Positions 6,298 through 12,890 of a stretch of 12,890 nucleotides of DNA are shown here, piece by piece. Both the position numbers and the translations under genes were made by a program. The number at the start of each line of letters is the position of its first letter. Positions within the stretch are counted from its first letter, which is position 1. The notes below the pieces were generated by a model. The model was not told the origin of the DNA and searched no databases. It worked only from the letters and a program-made list of their open reading frames with translations. Origin of the DNA: Planctomycetota bacterium. Its GTDB lineage: Bacteria; Planctomycetota; Phycisphaerae; Phycisphaerales; UBA1924. The stretch is from positions 1-12,890 of the forward strand of contig JAEYUO010000120.1 in the NCBI GenBank assembly GCA_023432465.1, in the 5' to 3' direction.

Positions 6298-6312
6298 CGG
6301 TCTTTCAGACCG
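6298..6312. repeat. Palindrome with 3-base loop upstream of the efflux operon
   Basis: CGGTCT (6298-6303) and AGACCG (6307-6312) pair perfectly around TTC. With the hairpin at 6275-6287 it forms a tandem in the gap between the DUF2179 gene and the outer-membrane factor gene. Possible roles are a non-canonical terminator, a dispersed palindrome or a regulator-binding site for the efflux operon. Confidence 0.5.
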
Positions 6313-6384
6313 AGTTCGGCCAAGGTCATTGTTCGGGATGTGCACCGCGTGCTCGCCCACGCCACATGGACGCTGAACGGACGG

Positions 6385-6390
6385 TATCCT
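6385..6390 (+). promoter_or_regulatory. Possible -10 element for the efflux operon
   Basis: TATCCT matches four of the six bases of the -10 consensus and lies seven bases before the ATG at 6398. No -35 box is found at normal spacing (TGGACG at 6367 is only 12 bases away). If it is used, the transcript would be leaderless or nearly so, or translation would begin at a later start such as the GTG at 6458. Confidence 0.2.
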
Positions 6391-6397
6391 AAGTCCC

Positions 6398-8065
6398 ATG
6401 CCAGCAGCGACAGCGCGTCCGCCCCACGGTCCCCCTCGCCTCGCCACATGCCAGACTGTGGGCGGCCTCGGCAGAGCGGCCACGTTGTGCGTGGCGATGG
6501 TGCTGGGCGGCTGCAAAGTCGGGCCGGAGTACGCCACACCCGAGGCCTCTCTCGCCACGAGCTGGACGGAGGCCGCCGATGCCGCCACCCCGCAGGCGGT
6601 CGCGGTCGATTGGTGGAAGCAGTTCAACGACCCCACATTGGATCGTCTGATCGAAGAAGCCATGCGGGAGAACCTCACGCTCGAGGCCGCCGGGACTCGC
6701 GTGCTACAGGCACGCGCTGCGCGGGGCATCACCGCCGCGGAGTTCTTTCCGCAGGTCCAGCAGCTCAACGCGGGGATCGATAACAACCGGATCAGCGAGA
6801 GTTCGGCAAACGGCTCCGGCGACCGTTCGTTCGCCACCAGCGCGATCACCCTCGATGCGGTCTGGGAGCTGGACTTCTGGGGCAAGTACCGGCGGGCCAT
6901 CGAGTCCTCCGATGCGGTCCTGCTCGCCACCGTCGCCGACTACCAGGCGGTGATGGTCTCGCTGCTCGCCGATGTTGCATCGTCCTACATCCAGATGCGC
7001 TCGTTCCAGGAGCGGCTCGCGCTGGCGCGAGAGAACGTCCAACTCCAGACCGAAACGCTCGAACTCACCCGCGCCCGCTTCAAAGCCGGCGCGGTGTCGG
7101 AGTTTGATGTGGCGATCGCCCAGGCGCTGCTCTCCAACACGCAGGCGCTGATCCCCGAGCTCCAGGACGGCTTGACCAAATCCCGGTTGTCGCTGTGCGC
7201 TCTGCTCGGGCGAGCACCATCCGACCTGATCGATCTCATCACCCCGACCGGCAGTGTGCCCGCGCCGCCGTTGAGCATCGCCGCGGGCGTTCCGGCCGAC
7301 CTGCTGCGGCGAAGGCCCGATGTCCGCATCGCCGAGCGCCAGGCGGCCGCGGCGAGCGCGCTCATCGGTGTCGCCAGGGCTGATCTGTTTCCCGCGATCT
7401 CGATCGTCGGGAGCACGGGCTTCGGGGCGAGCAACTACGAGTTCGGCGCTTCGTCCGCATCGCTCGACGACATCTTTTCGGCGGGGGCCTTCCAGGGCTT
7501 TGTCGGGCTCCGTGTGTCGATTCCGTTCCTGGACTACGGACGGCGTGAGAATCAGGTCCGTGTTCAGGATGCACGATTCCAGGAAGCGGTGGCGAACTAC
7601 AAGCAGGTGGTTGTGAACGCCGCGGCGGATGTTGAAGCGGGACTCTCGACGTTCCTCAGGGCCAGCGAGCAGGTGACGGCGCTGAAGAGCGCGGTCGATG
7701 CTCAGCAGCGATCGGTCAACATCTCGCTCATCCAGTACCGCGCCGGCGCGATCGGCGTGCTCCAGGTCAACTTCACCCAGACGGACCTGGTCACCCAGCA
7801 GGACTCGCTCGCGGTCGCGCGGGCTGCGCGGGCGCTGGGCGCTGTGCGAGCGTTCCGCGCTCTGGGCGGGGGTTGGGAGAGCCGCAACACCGGGGAGTTC
7901 GTCTCCGCCAAGGCCGCCGAGGAGATGCGTGCCCGCACCAACTGGGGGGACATGCTCGGCCCTGAGTATCAGGACGGGCGCGATGTGCTCTTCGAGCGGC
8001 CACGCGATGACTCCGCGATGTCCGCCGAGCTTCCCGCCGAGATGCCCGAGCCTGCAAGGCCATGA
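6398..8065 (+). CDS. RND efflux outer-membrane factor, NodT/OprM-type lipoprotein
   Basis: A 555-residue outer-membrane channel of the TolC/OprM superfamily, forming the exit duct of the tripartite pump encoded with the next two genes. A basic N-terminal region and hydrophobic stretch end in lipobox LGGC with Cys39 as the lipidation site. Two outer-membrane efflux repeats follow, each with the expected hallmarks. The first has DWWKQFNDPTLDRLIEEA (residues 71-88) and LDAVWELDFWGKYRRAIES (residues 152-170). The second has AGVPADLLRRRPDVRIAERQ (residues 297-315) and GVARADLFPAISIVGSTGF. The fold normally ends near ALGGGWE (residues 488-494); this protein continues with a 61-residue acidic, Met/Pro-containing tail. 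ATG 6398 has no clear Shine-Dalgarno site, and the in-frame GTG at 6458 would give a more typical signal peptide. It is the first gene of the operon; its stop overlaps an ATG at 8062 as ATGA. Confidence 0.93.
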   Translation: MPAATARPPHGPPRLATCQTVGGLGRAATLCVAMVLGGCKVGPEYATPEASLATSWTEAADAATPQAVAVDWWKQFNDPTLDRLIEEAMRENLTLEAAGTRVLQARAARGITAAEFFPQVQQLNAGIDNNRISESSANGSGDRSFATSAITLDAVWELDFWGKYRRAIESSDAVLLATVADYQAVMVSLLADVASSYIQMRSFQERLALARENVQLQTETLELTRARFKAGAVSEFDVAIAQALLSNTQALIPELQDGLTKSRLSLCALLGRAPSDLIDLITPTGSVPAPPLSIAAGVPADLLRRRPDVRIAERQAAAASALIGVARADLFPAISIVGSTGFGASNYEFGASSASLDDIFSAGAFQGFVGLRVSIPFLDYGRRENQVRVQDARFQEAVANYKQVVVNAAADVEAGLSTFLRASEQVTALKSAVDAQQRSVNISLIQYRAGAIGVLQVNFTQTDLVTQQDSLAVARAARALGAVRAFRALGGGWESRNTGEFVSAKAAEEMRARTNWGDMLGPEYQDGRDVLFERPRDDSAMSAELPAEMPEPARP

Positions 8066-8122
8066 CCCATCCGACTTCGCGCTCTTTCCCGCCATCTGTC
8101 TTGCCCGCTTCATGTTGTGCCC

Positions 8123-8126
8123 GGAG
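8123..8126 (+). promoter_or_regulatory. Shine-Dalgarno site for the membrane-fusion protein
   Basis: GGAG lies ten bases before ATG 8137, a slightly long spacing. It supports that start over the ATG at 8062, which overlaps the preceding stop codon but would put 25 extra polar residues in front of the signal peptide. Confidence 0.5.
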
Positions 8127-8136
8127 AAACTCATCC

Positions 8137-9369
8137 ATGCTGCCCCTGCCTGACATTCGCCGCATCGCCAGCTCTGCCGCGGCCTCCGTGTGTGTGGCGA
8201 CGATTCTCTTGATGAGCGGTTGTAAGGCGGAGGAACCGCCCCCGCCCGCGCCGCCCCCACCCGAGGTGCAGGTGGCCCCGCCGCAGATACGCGATGTCAC
8301 CGACTATCTGGAGTACACCGGCAACACCGAGGCGCTGGCCCAGGTGGACCTGCGTGCCCGTGTCCCGGGGTACCTGGAGAAGATCAACTTCACTGAGGGC
8401 AAGCCGGTGAAGAAGGGCGACCTGCTCTTCGTCATCGAGAAGGCGCCGTTCGAAGCCGCCGTTGCCCGCGCGGAGGCGGATGTTGTCGCACGGAAGGCCT
8501 CGCTCGCCGGAGCGGAGGCCGATGCAATACTCGCCGCCGAGCTCGCCGACCAGCGGGCCGGACCGGAGATCGACCGCGTCGTCAAGGCCGCCCGGCGAGA
8601 CAGCGCGAAGGCGGCCGTTGCGGAATCCGAGGCCATTCTTCAGAACGCGAGGCTCAACCTTGGCTACTGCGAGGTGTTCGCGCCCGTCGATGGCGTCATC
8701 TCCAGGACGTATGTTGATGCCGGCAATCTCGTCGGGCAGGGCGAGTCCACGCGGCTCGCCACGATTGTCGCGTCCAAGCCGATCTATGTCACCGTTGCGG
8801 TCAGCGAGTCGGACATGCTCCGCGCCCGACGCGCTCAGGTTGCATACGAAGCCGCGAACGGCCCGGTGAAGCGTGAGCTCACCGAGTTCAAGGCGTTTCT
8901 CGCGCTGGCGGATGACGGCAACTTCAACATCGAAGGGACTCTCGATTACGTCGATCCCGCGGTCGACCGCCAGACTGGCACGATCGGCGTGCGGATGGTG
9001 TTCGCCAACGAGAACGAGTTCCTCATTCCCGGGATGTTCGTTCGGGCGCGGATTCCCCTCGATACCAGGTCCCGCATGGTCATCCCCCAGACCGCCATCT
9101 CGCAGGATCAGGCCGGGTTCTTCGTGCTCGCGGTCGGTCCGGACGGGACGGTCGTGAGGAAGCGCATCGCGGTGGGAGGCACCGACGGCGCGGACCGCGT
9201 TGTGCTTGAGGGGCTCTCCGCGGGCGATTCGGTGATCGTGCAGGGAGCTCAGCGTGCAAGGGTCGGCGGCAAGGTCTCGGCCAGGCAGGCCGCCGCGGCC
9301 GCCAGTCCGCCCGCCACCGTTCAGCCCTCGCTCAAGCACGGCGCAACGCGCGAGAACGAATCGAAGTAG
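8137..9369 (+). CDS. RND efflux periplasmic adaptor (membrane-fusion lipoprotein)
   Basis: A 410-residue AcrA/MexA-type adaptor joining the RND permease to the outer-membrane channel. The signal peptide has basic residues (DIRR), a hydrophobic core and a lipobox MSGC with Cys29. A striking Pro-rich linker (PPPPAPPPPEV, residues 34-43) follows the lipid anchor. The order is then: first lipoyl half with YTGNTEALAQVDLRARVPGYL (residues 60-80) and EGKPVKKGDLLFVIEKAPF; an alpha-helical Ala-rich hairpin (about residues 105-172); and the second lipoyl half LGYCEVFAPVDGVISRTYVDAGNLV (residues 175-199). Next come the beta-barrel with TGTIGVRMVFANENEFLIPGMFVRARI (residues 280-306) and the membrane-proximal domain with SAGDSVIVQGAQRARVGGKV. 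ATG 8137 is preferred for its Shine-Dalgarno site and clean signal peptide; ATG 8062 overlaps the upstream stop. The permease gene follows after 33 bases. Confidence 0.93.
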   Translation: MLPLPDIRRIASSAAASVCVATILLMSGCKAEEPPPPAPPPPEVQVAPPQIRDVTDYLEYTGNTEALAQVDLRARVPGYLEKINFTEGKPVKKGDLLFVIEKAPFEAAVARAEADVVARKASLAGAEADAILAAELADQRAGPEIDRVVKAARRDSAKAAVAESEAILQNARLNLGYCEVFAPVDGVISRTYVDAGNLVGQGESTRLATIVASKPIYVTVAVSESDMLRARRAQVAYEAANGPVKRELTEFKAFLALADDGNFNIEGTLDYVDPAVDRQTGTIGVRMVFANENEFLIPGMFVRARIPLDTRSRMVIPQTAISQDQAGFFVLAVGPDGTVVRKRIAVGGTDGADRVVLEGLSAGDSVIVQGAQRARVGGKVSARQAAAAASPPATVQPSLKHGATRENESK

Positions 9370-9402
9370 TCGGCCGCCCTTTCCCGAACGCCTGGAAGCT
9401 GC

Positions 9403-12400
9403 ATGTTCACACTCTTCTTCATCCGACGGCCGATCGTTGCGTGCGTGCTGTCGATCCTGCTGGTGATCGCCGGCGCGGTGTCGTACATCACGCTCCCGAT
9501 CGCGCAGTACCCCGACCTGGCCCCGCCGGTCGTGAACGTGTCGGCGACGTATCCCGGCGCGAGCGCGCAGGTCGTGGCCGATGCCGTCGCCGCGCCGATC
9601 GAGCAGCAGGTCAACGGCGTGGACAACATGCTCTACTTCGAGAGCAAGTCCGCCAGCGACGGCAGCTACACGCTGGATGTGACCTTCAAGGTCGGGACCG
9701 ATCCGGATCTGTCGTCCGTGCTGGTGCAGAACCGGATCAGCGCGGCGATGGCGACGCTCCCGGCGGAGGTGCAGCAGCAGGGCGTCACGACCAAGAAGAA
9801 GTCCACGAGCATCGTCGGCGTGATCAGCCTCGCGCCGCAGGATGAGCAGGCCGCGCGGACGTACAACGACCTCTTCCTGGCCAACTACATGTCGATCAAC
9901 CTGATCGACCAGGTCAAGCGAACGGTGGGCGTGGGCGATACCTCGCTGTTCCCGGCCAAGGACTACGCCATGCGGGTGTGGTTCGATCCGGAGAAGCTGA
10001 CCAACCGCGGGCTGACGGTCGTCGATGTCATCAATGCGTTGAAGGAACAGAACGTCCAGGTCGCGGCGGGGTTGATCGGTCAGGCCCCCGCGCCGCAGGG
10101 CCAGGCGTTCCAGTACACCATCAACACGCTGGGCCGGCTGGAGACTCCGGAAGAGTTCGAGCAGATCATCCTCAAGAACGAGAATGGCCGGCTTGTGCGG
10201 ATGCGGGATGTGGCCCGGCTGGAGCTGGGCGCGAAGAACTACGACACGCTCGGCCGCGCCGAGGGATTGCCGGGCGCGGTGCTCATCGTCTATCAGGCGC
10301 CGGGAGGGAACTCCGTCGAGACCGCCGAGGCGCTGCAAGAGCTTGTGAGGGAGTTCTCCGCCGGGCTTCCCGACGGCATCGCGTGCAAGATCACCTACGA
10401 CACCTCGGAGTTCGTGCTGTCGGCCGTTGAAGAGGTCCAGCACACGCTGATCGAGGCCATCGTGCTGGTGCTCATCGTCGTGCTCATCTTCCTGGGCAGC
10501 ATCCGTTCCTCGCTCATCCCGATCCTGGCGATCCCGGTGTCGCTGATCGGCACGTTCCTGTTCATGAAGATCTTCGGCTTCAGCATCAACCTGCCGACGC
10601 TCTTCGGGCTCGTGCTGGCGATCGGCATCGTCGTGGACGATGCGATCATCGTTGTCGAGAACGTCGAGCGCGTGCTGGTCGAGAGCCACCTGCCCCCCAA
10701 GCAAGCCACCGCCAAAGCCATGATCGAAGTGTTCGGCGCGATCGTGGGCGTCTCGCTCGTGCTCATGGCGGTGTTCGGGCCGACGGCCGCGCTCCCGGGC
10801 ATCTCCGGCGAGTTGTACCGGCAGTTCGCGCTGACGATCGCGGTGAGCACGTTCCTCTCGGCGATCTGCGCGCTCACGCTCAGCCCCGCGCTCGCCGGCC
10901 TGCTGCTCAAGGCCCACGACAAGAACCACAAGCCCAACTTCTTCAAGCGTGGTTTCGACAAGGCATTCGACCTGTTCTCGGGCGCGTACGCGTCGATGAT
11001 CCGGGTGTTGATCCATCCCGCATCGATTCTCTTCTCTCTGGGCGCGTTCGCGGCGTGCTGCTTCGCGATTGTGTGGTCCGTCGGCCGCGTGCCCATGGGC
11101 TTTGTGCCGGTGGAGGACAAGGGCATTCTGTTTGTCGAGCTGTGGCTGCCGGATTCCTCCAGTCAGGAGCGTGTGCTTGAGACGATGAAGAAGGCCGAGG
11201 CGATCGTCGATCAGGTTGATGGGATCGAGGTCGTCACCGGGCTGGGCGGGTACTCGCTCATCAACGGCGCCGGTTCCAACTACGCGGCGATGTTCTGCAC
11301 GCTGGAGAGCTGGTCGGTCCGCGTGCCCAAGGGCCGGGACATCCAGACGATCACCCAGGACATGCGCAAGGGTCTGGCCGCGCTCGACGAGTGCATCTCG
11401 CTGGTCTATGGCATGCCTCCTGTTGACGGACTCGGCACGGGCTCGGGCTTTGAGATGCGTGTGCAGGACCGCGGCGCCCGCGGGCGCGAGGTGCTCGGAG
11501 AGTCGGTGATGGAGCTGGCCGCGAAGGCGGCGACCGACCCGTCGGTCACGGCCGTGAACAGCGGCTTTCGGCTCGGTGTGCCGCAACTGTTTGCCGATGT
11601 CGATCGCGAGAAGGTGAAGAAGCTCAACGTGCCGCTGCAGGATGTGTTCACGACGCTGGGCGCATCGCTGGGCGCGCGGTACGTGAACGACTTCAACCTG
11701 TACGACCGGACGTGGAAGGTGTATGTGCAGGCGGAGGATGCGTTCCGCAACGATCTCGGCGACATCGCGAAGCTGCGCGTGCGGAACATGGAAGGGAACA
11801 TGCTGCCGCTCGGGTCGGTGGTGGATGTGCGTCCGGACTTCGGCCCCAACCAGGTCATGCGGTTCAACATGTATACCTCCGCCGCGCTCAGTGGCGAGCC
11901 GACACCCGGCAAGTCGTCGGGCGAGGCGATCGCGGCGATGGAATCGCTTGCGCGCCAGACCTTGCCTGACGGGGTCGGCTTTGCCTGGACATCGATGGCG
12001 TTTCAGGAGAAGCTCGCATCGGGGCAGGCGGGGATCGTGTTCATCCTTGCGCTGATCGTGGTGTACCTGATTCTCGCCGCGCTGTACGAGAACTGGTTTA
12101 CGCCGCTGTCGGTGATCCTGTCGATTCCGCTGGCGGTGCTGGGCGCGATGCTCGGGCTCATGTGGCGCGGCATGGACAACAACATTTACACGCAGGTCGG
12201 GCTGGTTCTGCTGGTGGGGCTGGGCGCAAAGAACGCGATCCTGATCGTGGAGTTTGCGCGCGCCAACCGCATCGCGGGGAAGTCGATCACCGACTCGGTG
12301 GTCGAGGCTTCGCGGCAGCGTCTGCGGCCGATCCTGATGACGGCGTTCGCGTTCATCCTGGGTGTGCTGCCGCTGGTGCTCGCCTCGGGCGCGGGCGCGG

Positions 12401-12603
12401 CGAGCCGGCAGGCGATCGGCACGGCGGTGTTCTTCGGGATGATCGGCAACACGTTCCTCGGGCTGATCTTCACGCCGATCCTGTGGGTTGCGATCCAGTG
12501 GGTGAACGAGAGGATCTCGGGTGCGCCCAAGCCGGAGGAGCCGCTGTTCCCCGAGGGGGATGCGGCAGCGCCGGGCTCTGCGCATGGACATGCGGCCGCG
12601 TGA
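9403..12603 (+). CDS. RND multidrug efflux permease, HAE1 (AcrB/MexF) family
   Basis: A 1066-residue inner-membrane proton/drug antiporter, full length for the family. It has the expected layout: TM1 at about residues 10-30, a large periplasmic porter domain, TM2-6 between about residues 346-500, TM7 at about 541-560, a second porter domain, and TM8-12 at about 872-1035. Proton-relay residues are intact: Asp412 and Asp413 in GIVVDDAIIVVENVER, Lys943 in GLGAKNAILIVEFAR, Arg973 in RQRLRPILMT, and Thr980 (equivalents of AcrB D407, D408, K940, R971 and T978). GFVPVEDKGILFVELWLP (residues 567-584) is the conserved segment after TM7. The N-terminal ITLPIAQYPDLAPPVVNVSATYPGA is typical of HAE1 pumps of Gram-negatives. 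GGAAG four bases before the ATG is the ribosome-binding site. It is the last gene of the pump operon. Resemblance is to MexF-like pumps; substrates cannot be read from the sequence. Confidence 0.97.
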   Translation: MFTLFFIRRPIVACVLSILLVIAGAVSYITLPIAQYPDLAPPVVNVSATYPGASAQVVADAVAAPIEQQVNGVDNMLYFESKSASDGSYTLDVTFKVGTDPDLSSVLVQNRISAAMATLPAEVQQQGVTTKKKSTSIVGVISLAPQDEQAARTYNDLFLANYMSINLIDQVKRTVGVGDTSLFPAKDYAMRVWFDPEKLTNRGLTVVDVINALKEQNVQVAAGLIGQAPAPQGQAFQYTINTLGRLETPEEFEQIILKNENGRLVRMRDVARLELGAKNYDTLGRAEGLPGAVLIVYQAPGGNSVETAEALQELVREFSAGLPDGIACKITYDTSEFVLSAVEEVQHTLIEAIVLVLIVVLIFLGSIRSSLIPILAIPVSLIGTFLFMKIFGFSINLPTLFGLVLAIGIVVDDAIIVVENVERVLVESHLPPKQATAKAMIEVFGAIVGVSLVLMAVFGPTAALPGISGELYRQFALTIAVSTFLSAICALTLSPALAGLLLKAHDKNHKPNFFKRGFDKAFDLFSGAYASMIRVLIHPASILFSLGAFAACCFAIVWSVGRVPMGFVPVEDKGILFVELWLPDSSSQERVLETMKKAEAIVDQVDGIEVVTGLGGYSLINGAGSNYAAMFCTLESWSVRVPKGRDIQTITQDMRKGLAALDECISLVYGMPPVDGLGTGSGFEMRVQDRGARGREVLGESVMELAAKAATDPSVTAVNSGFRLGVPQLFADVDREKVKKLNVPLQDVFTTLGASLGARYVNDFNLYDRTWKVYVQAEDAFRNDLGDIAKLRVRNMEGNMLPLGSVVDVRPDFGPNQVMRFNMYTSAALSGEPTPGKSSGEAIAAMESLARQTLPDGVGFAWTSMAFQEKLASGQAGIVFILALIVVYLILAALYENWFTPLSVILSIPLAVLGAMLGLMWRGMDNNIYTQVGLVLLVGLGAKNAILIVEFARANRIAGKSITDSVVEASRQRLRPILMTAFAFILGVLPLVLASGAGAASRQAIGTAVFFGMIGNTFLGLIFTPILWVAIQWVNERISGAPKPEEPLFPEGDAAAPGSAHGHAAA

Positions 12604-12890
12604 GCCGTTTGGCGCGCGGGTGAGTGGTGGTGCGGAGCAGAGCGGGCTTGCTGTTTGAAAGAGCGTTGCAAGTCACCCGCGAGCGGCGCGAGCTCAGGCC
12701 GGCGCGGGGGGGCCATTCCGCCGGGGCGGGATTCATCAGGGCGCGGGGCCGGGAGAACCGGCCGCGGCGAGGAGTGATGCCGCGATGGAGGGCCGGGGTG
12801 GCCGCGGATGCGAAGCGCCGAGCGGCTGGCAGGATGCGCTGCCGCCGGTAAATGCGTCGGCAGGCAGGGGCAGGGGGGCGAGGGAGGAGA
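12604..12890. other. Non-coding end of window after the pump operon
   Basis: No convincing gene is visible in these 287 very GC-rich bases. The clearest structure is GGCCGG (12747-12752) and CCGGCC (12758-12763) around GAGAA, a six-base-pair hairpin without a T-run. It may take part in ending the pump transcript but is not a standard intrinsic terminator. Purine-rich sequence at the far right edge could belong to the upstream region of a gene outside the window. Confidence 0.35.

Noticed and set aside
8062..8136. ATGA-overlap start for the adaptor protein
   Set aside because: The added 25 residues precede an otherwise complete lipoprotein signal peptide, and ATG 8137 has a Shine-Dalgarno site. 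It is not fully excluded.
6704..8260. A 518-codon minus-strand open frame across the outer-membrane factor
   Set aside because: Its composition is Arg-rich and domain-free, and it lies wholly opposite a well-conserved channel gene.
8131..12591. A 1486-codon open frame on the minus strand spanning the adaptor and permease genes
   Set aside because: It is exactly antisense to two certain genes, has an Arg/His/Asp-rich low-complexity composition and no domain. It results from the strong GC bias at third codon positions.
12747..12763. Intrinsic terminator for the pump operon
   Set aside because: The stem is only six base pairs and no T-run follows, so it cannot be called a terminator.
1..12890. 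CRISPR array, tRNA, rRNA, insertion sequence or prophage
   Set aside because: No regularly spaced repeats, cloverleaf-like segments, transposase or phage genes were seen on reading both strands.

Overview
The window is GC-rich bacterial DNA with tightly packed genes and mostly clear Shine-Dalgarno sites. Gene content and protein style (PilZ protein, STAS protein, DUF2934, a DUF899-type thioredoxin-like protein, a DUF2179/UPF0316 membrane protein, and a tripartite RND pump whose outer-membrane and periplasmic parts are both lipoproteins) fit a Gram-negative, possibly a planctomycete of the Phycisphaerae type. That placement is an inference from protein style; no rRNA or other marker gene is present.

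Layout. At the left end a short PilZ (c-di-GMP-binding) protein is on the minus strand (446 to 33). About 410 bases without a convincing gene separate it from a plus-strand pair: a VapC-like PIN-domain protein (856-1323) and a small, very basic protein (1332-1577), a candidate toxin-antitoxin pair with a hairpin or operator-like inverted repeat just upstream. The pair converges on a minus-strand TalC-type transaldolase (2237 to 1590). Divergent from that is a single-domain STAS protein (2455-2925), whose 3' end overlaps by 41 bases the convergent gene for a small DUF2934 protein (3157 to 2885). Plus-strand genes then follow: a DUF899-family thioredoxin-fold protein (3351-3908), a sodium:solute symporter (3957-5570) and a DUF2179/UPF0316 membrane protein (5696-6268).

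The right half is one efflux operon: outer-membrane factor lipoprotein (6398-8065), membrane-fusion lipoprotein (8137-9369) and HAE1-type RND permease (9403-12603). Together these would form an envelope-spanning, proton-driven pump. No dedicated regulator is next to it in this window. The last 287 bases hold no recognisable gene.

How the genes work together. Only the efflux operon is a clear functional unit, and the PIN/small-basic-protein pair is a probable one. The other genes look like independent housekeeping, signalling or transport functions. I found no CRISPR array, tRNA, rRNA, insertion sequence or phage gene, and nothing that is convincingly a wholly new system. The best leads are the PIN pair with its unusual basic partner, a set of compact three-base-loop palindromes between genes, the STAS protein with a substituted signature and antisense 3' overlap, and the C-terminal tail on the outer-membrane factor.
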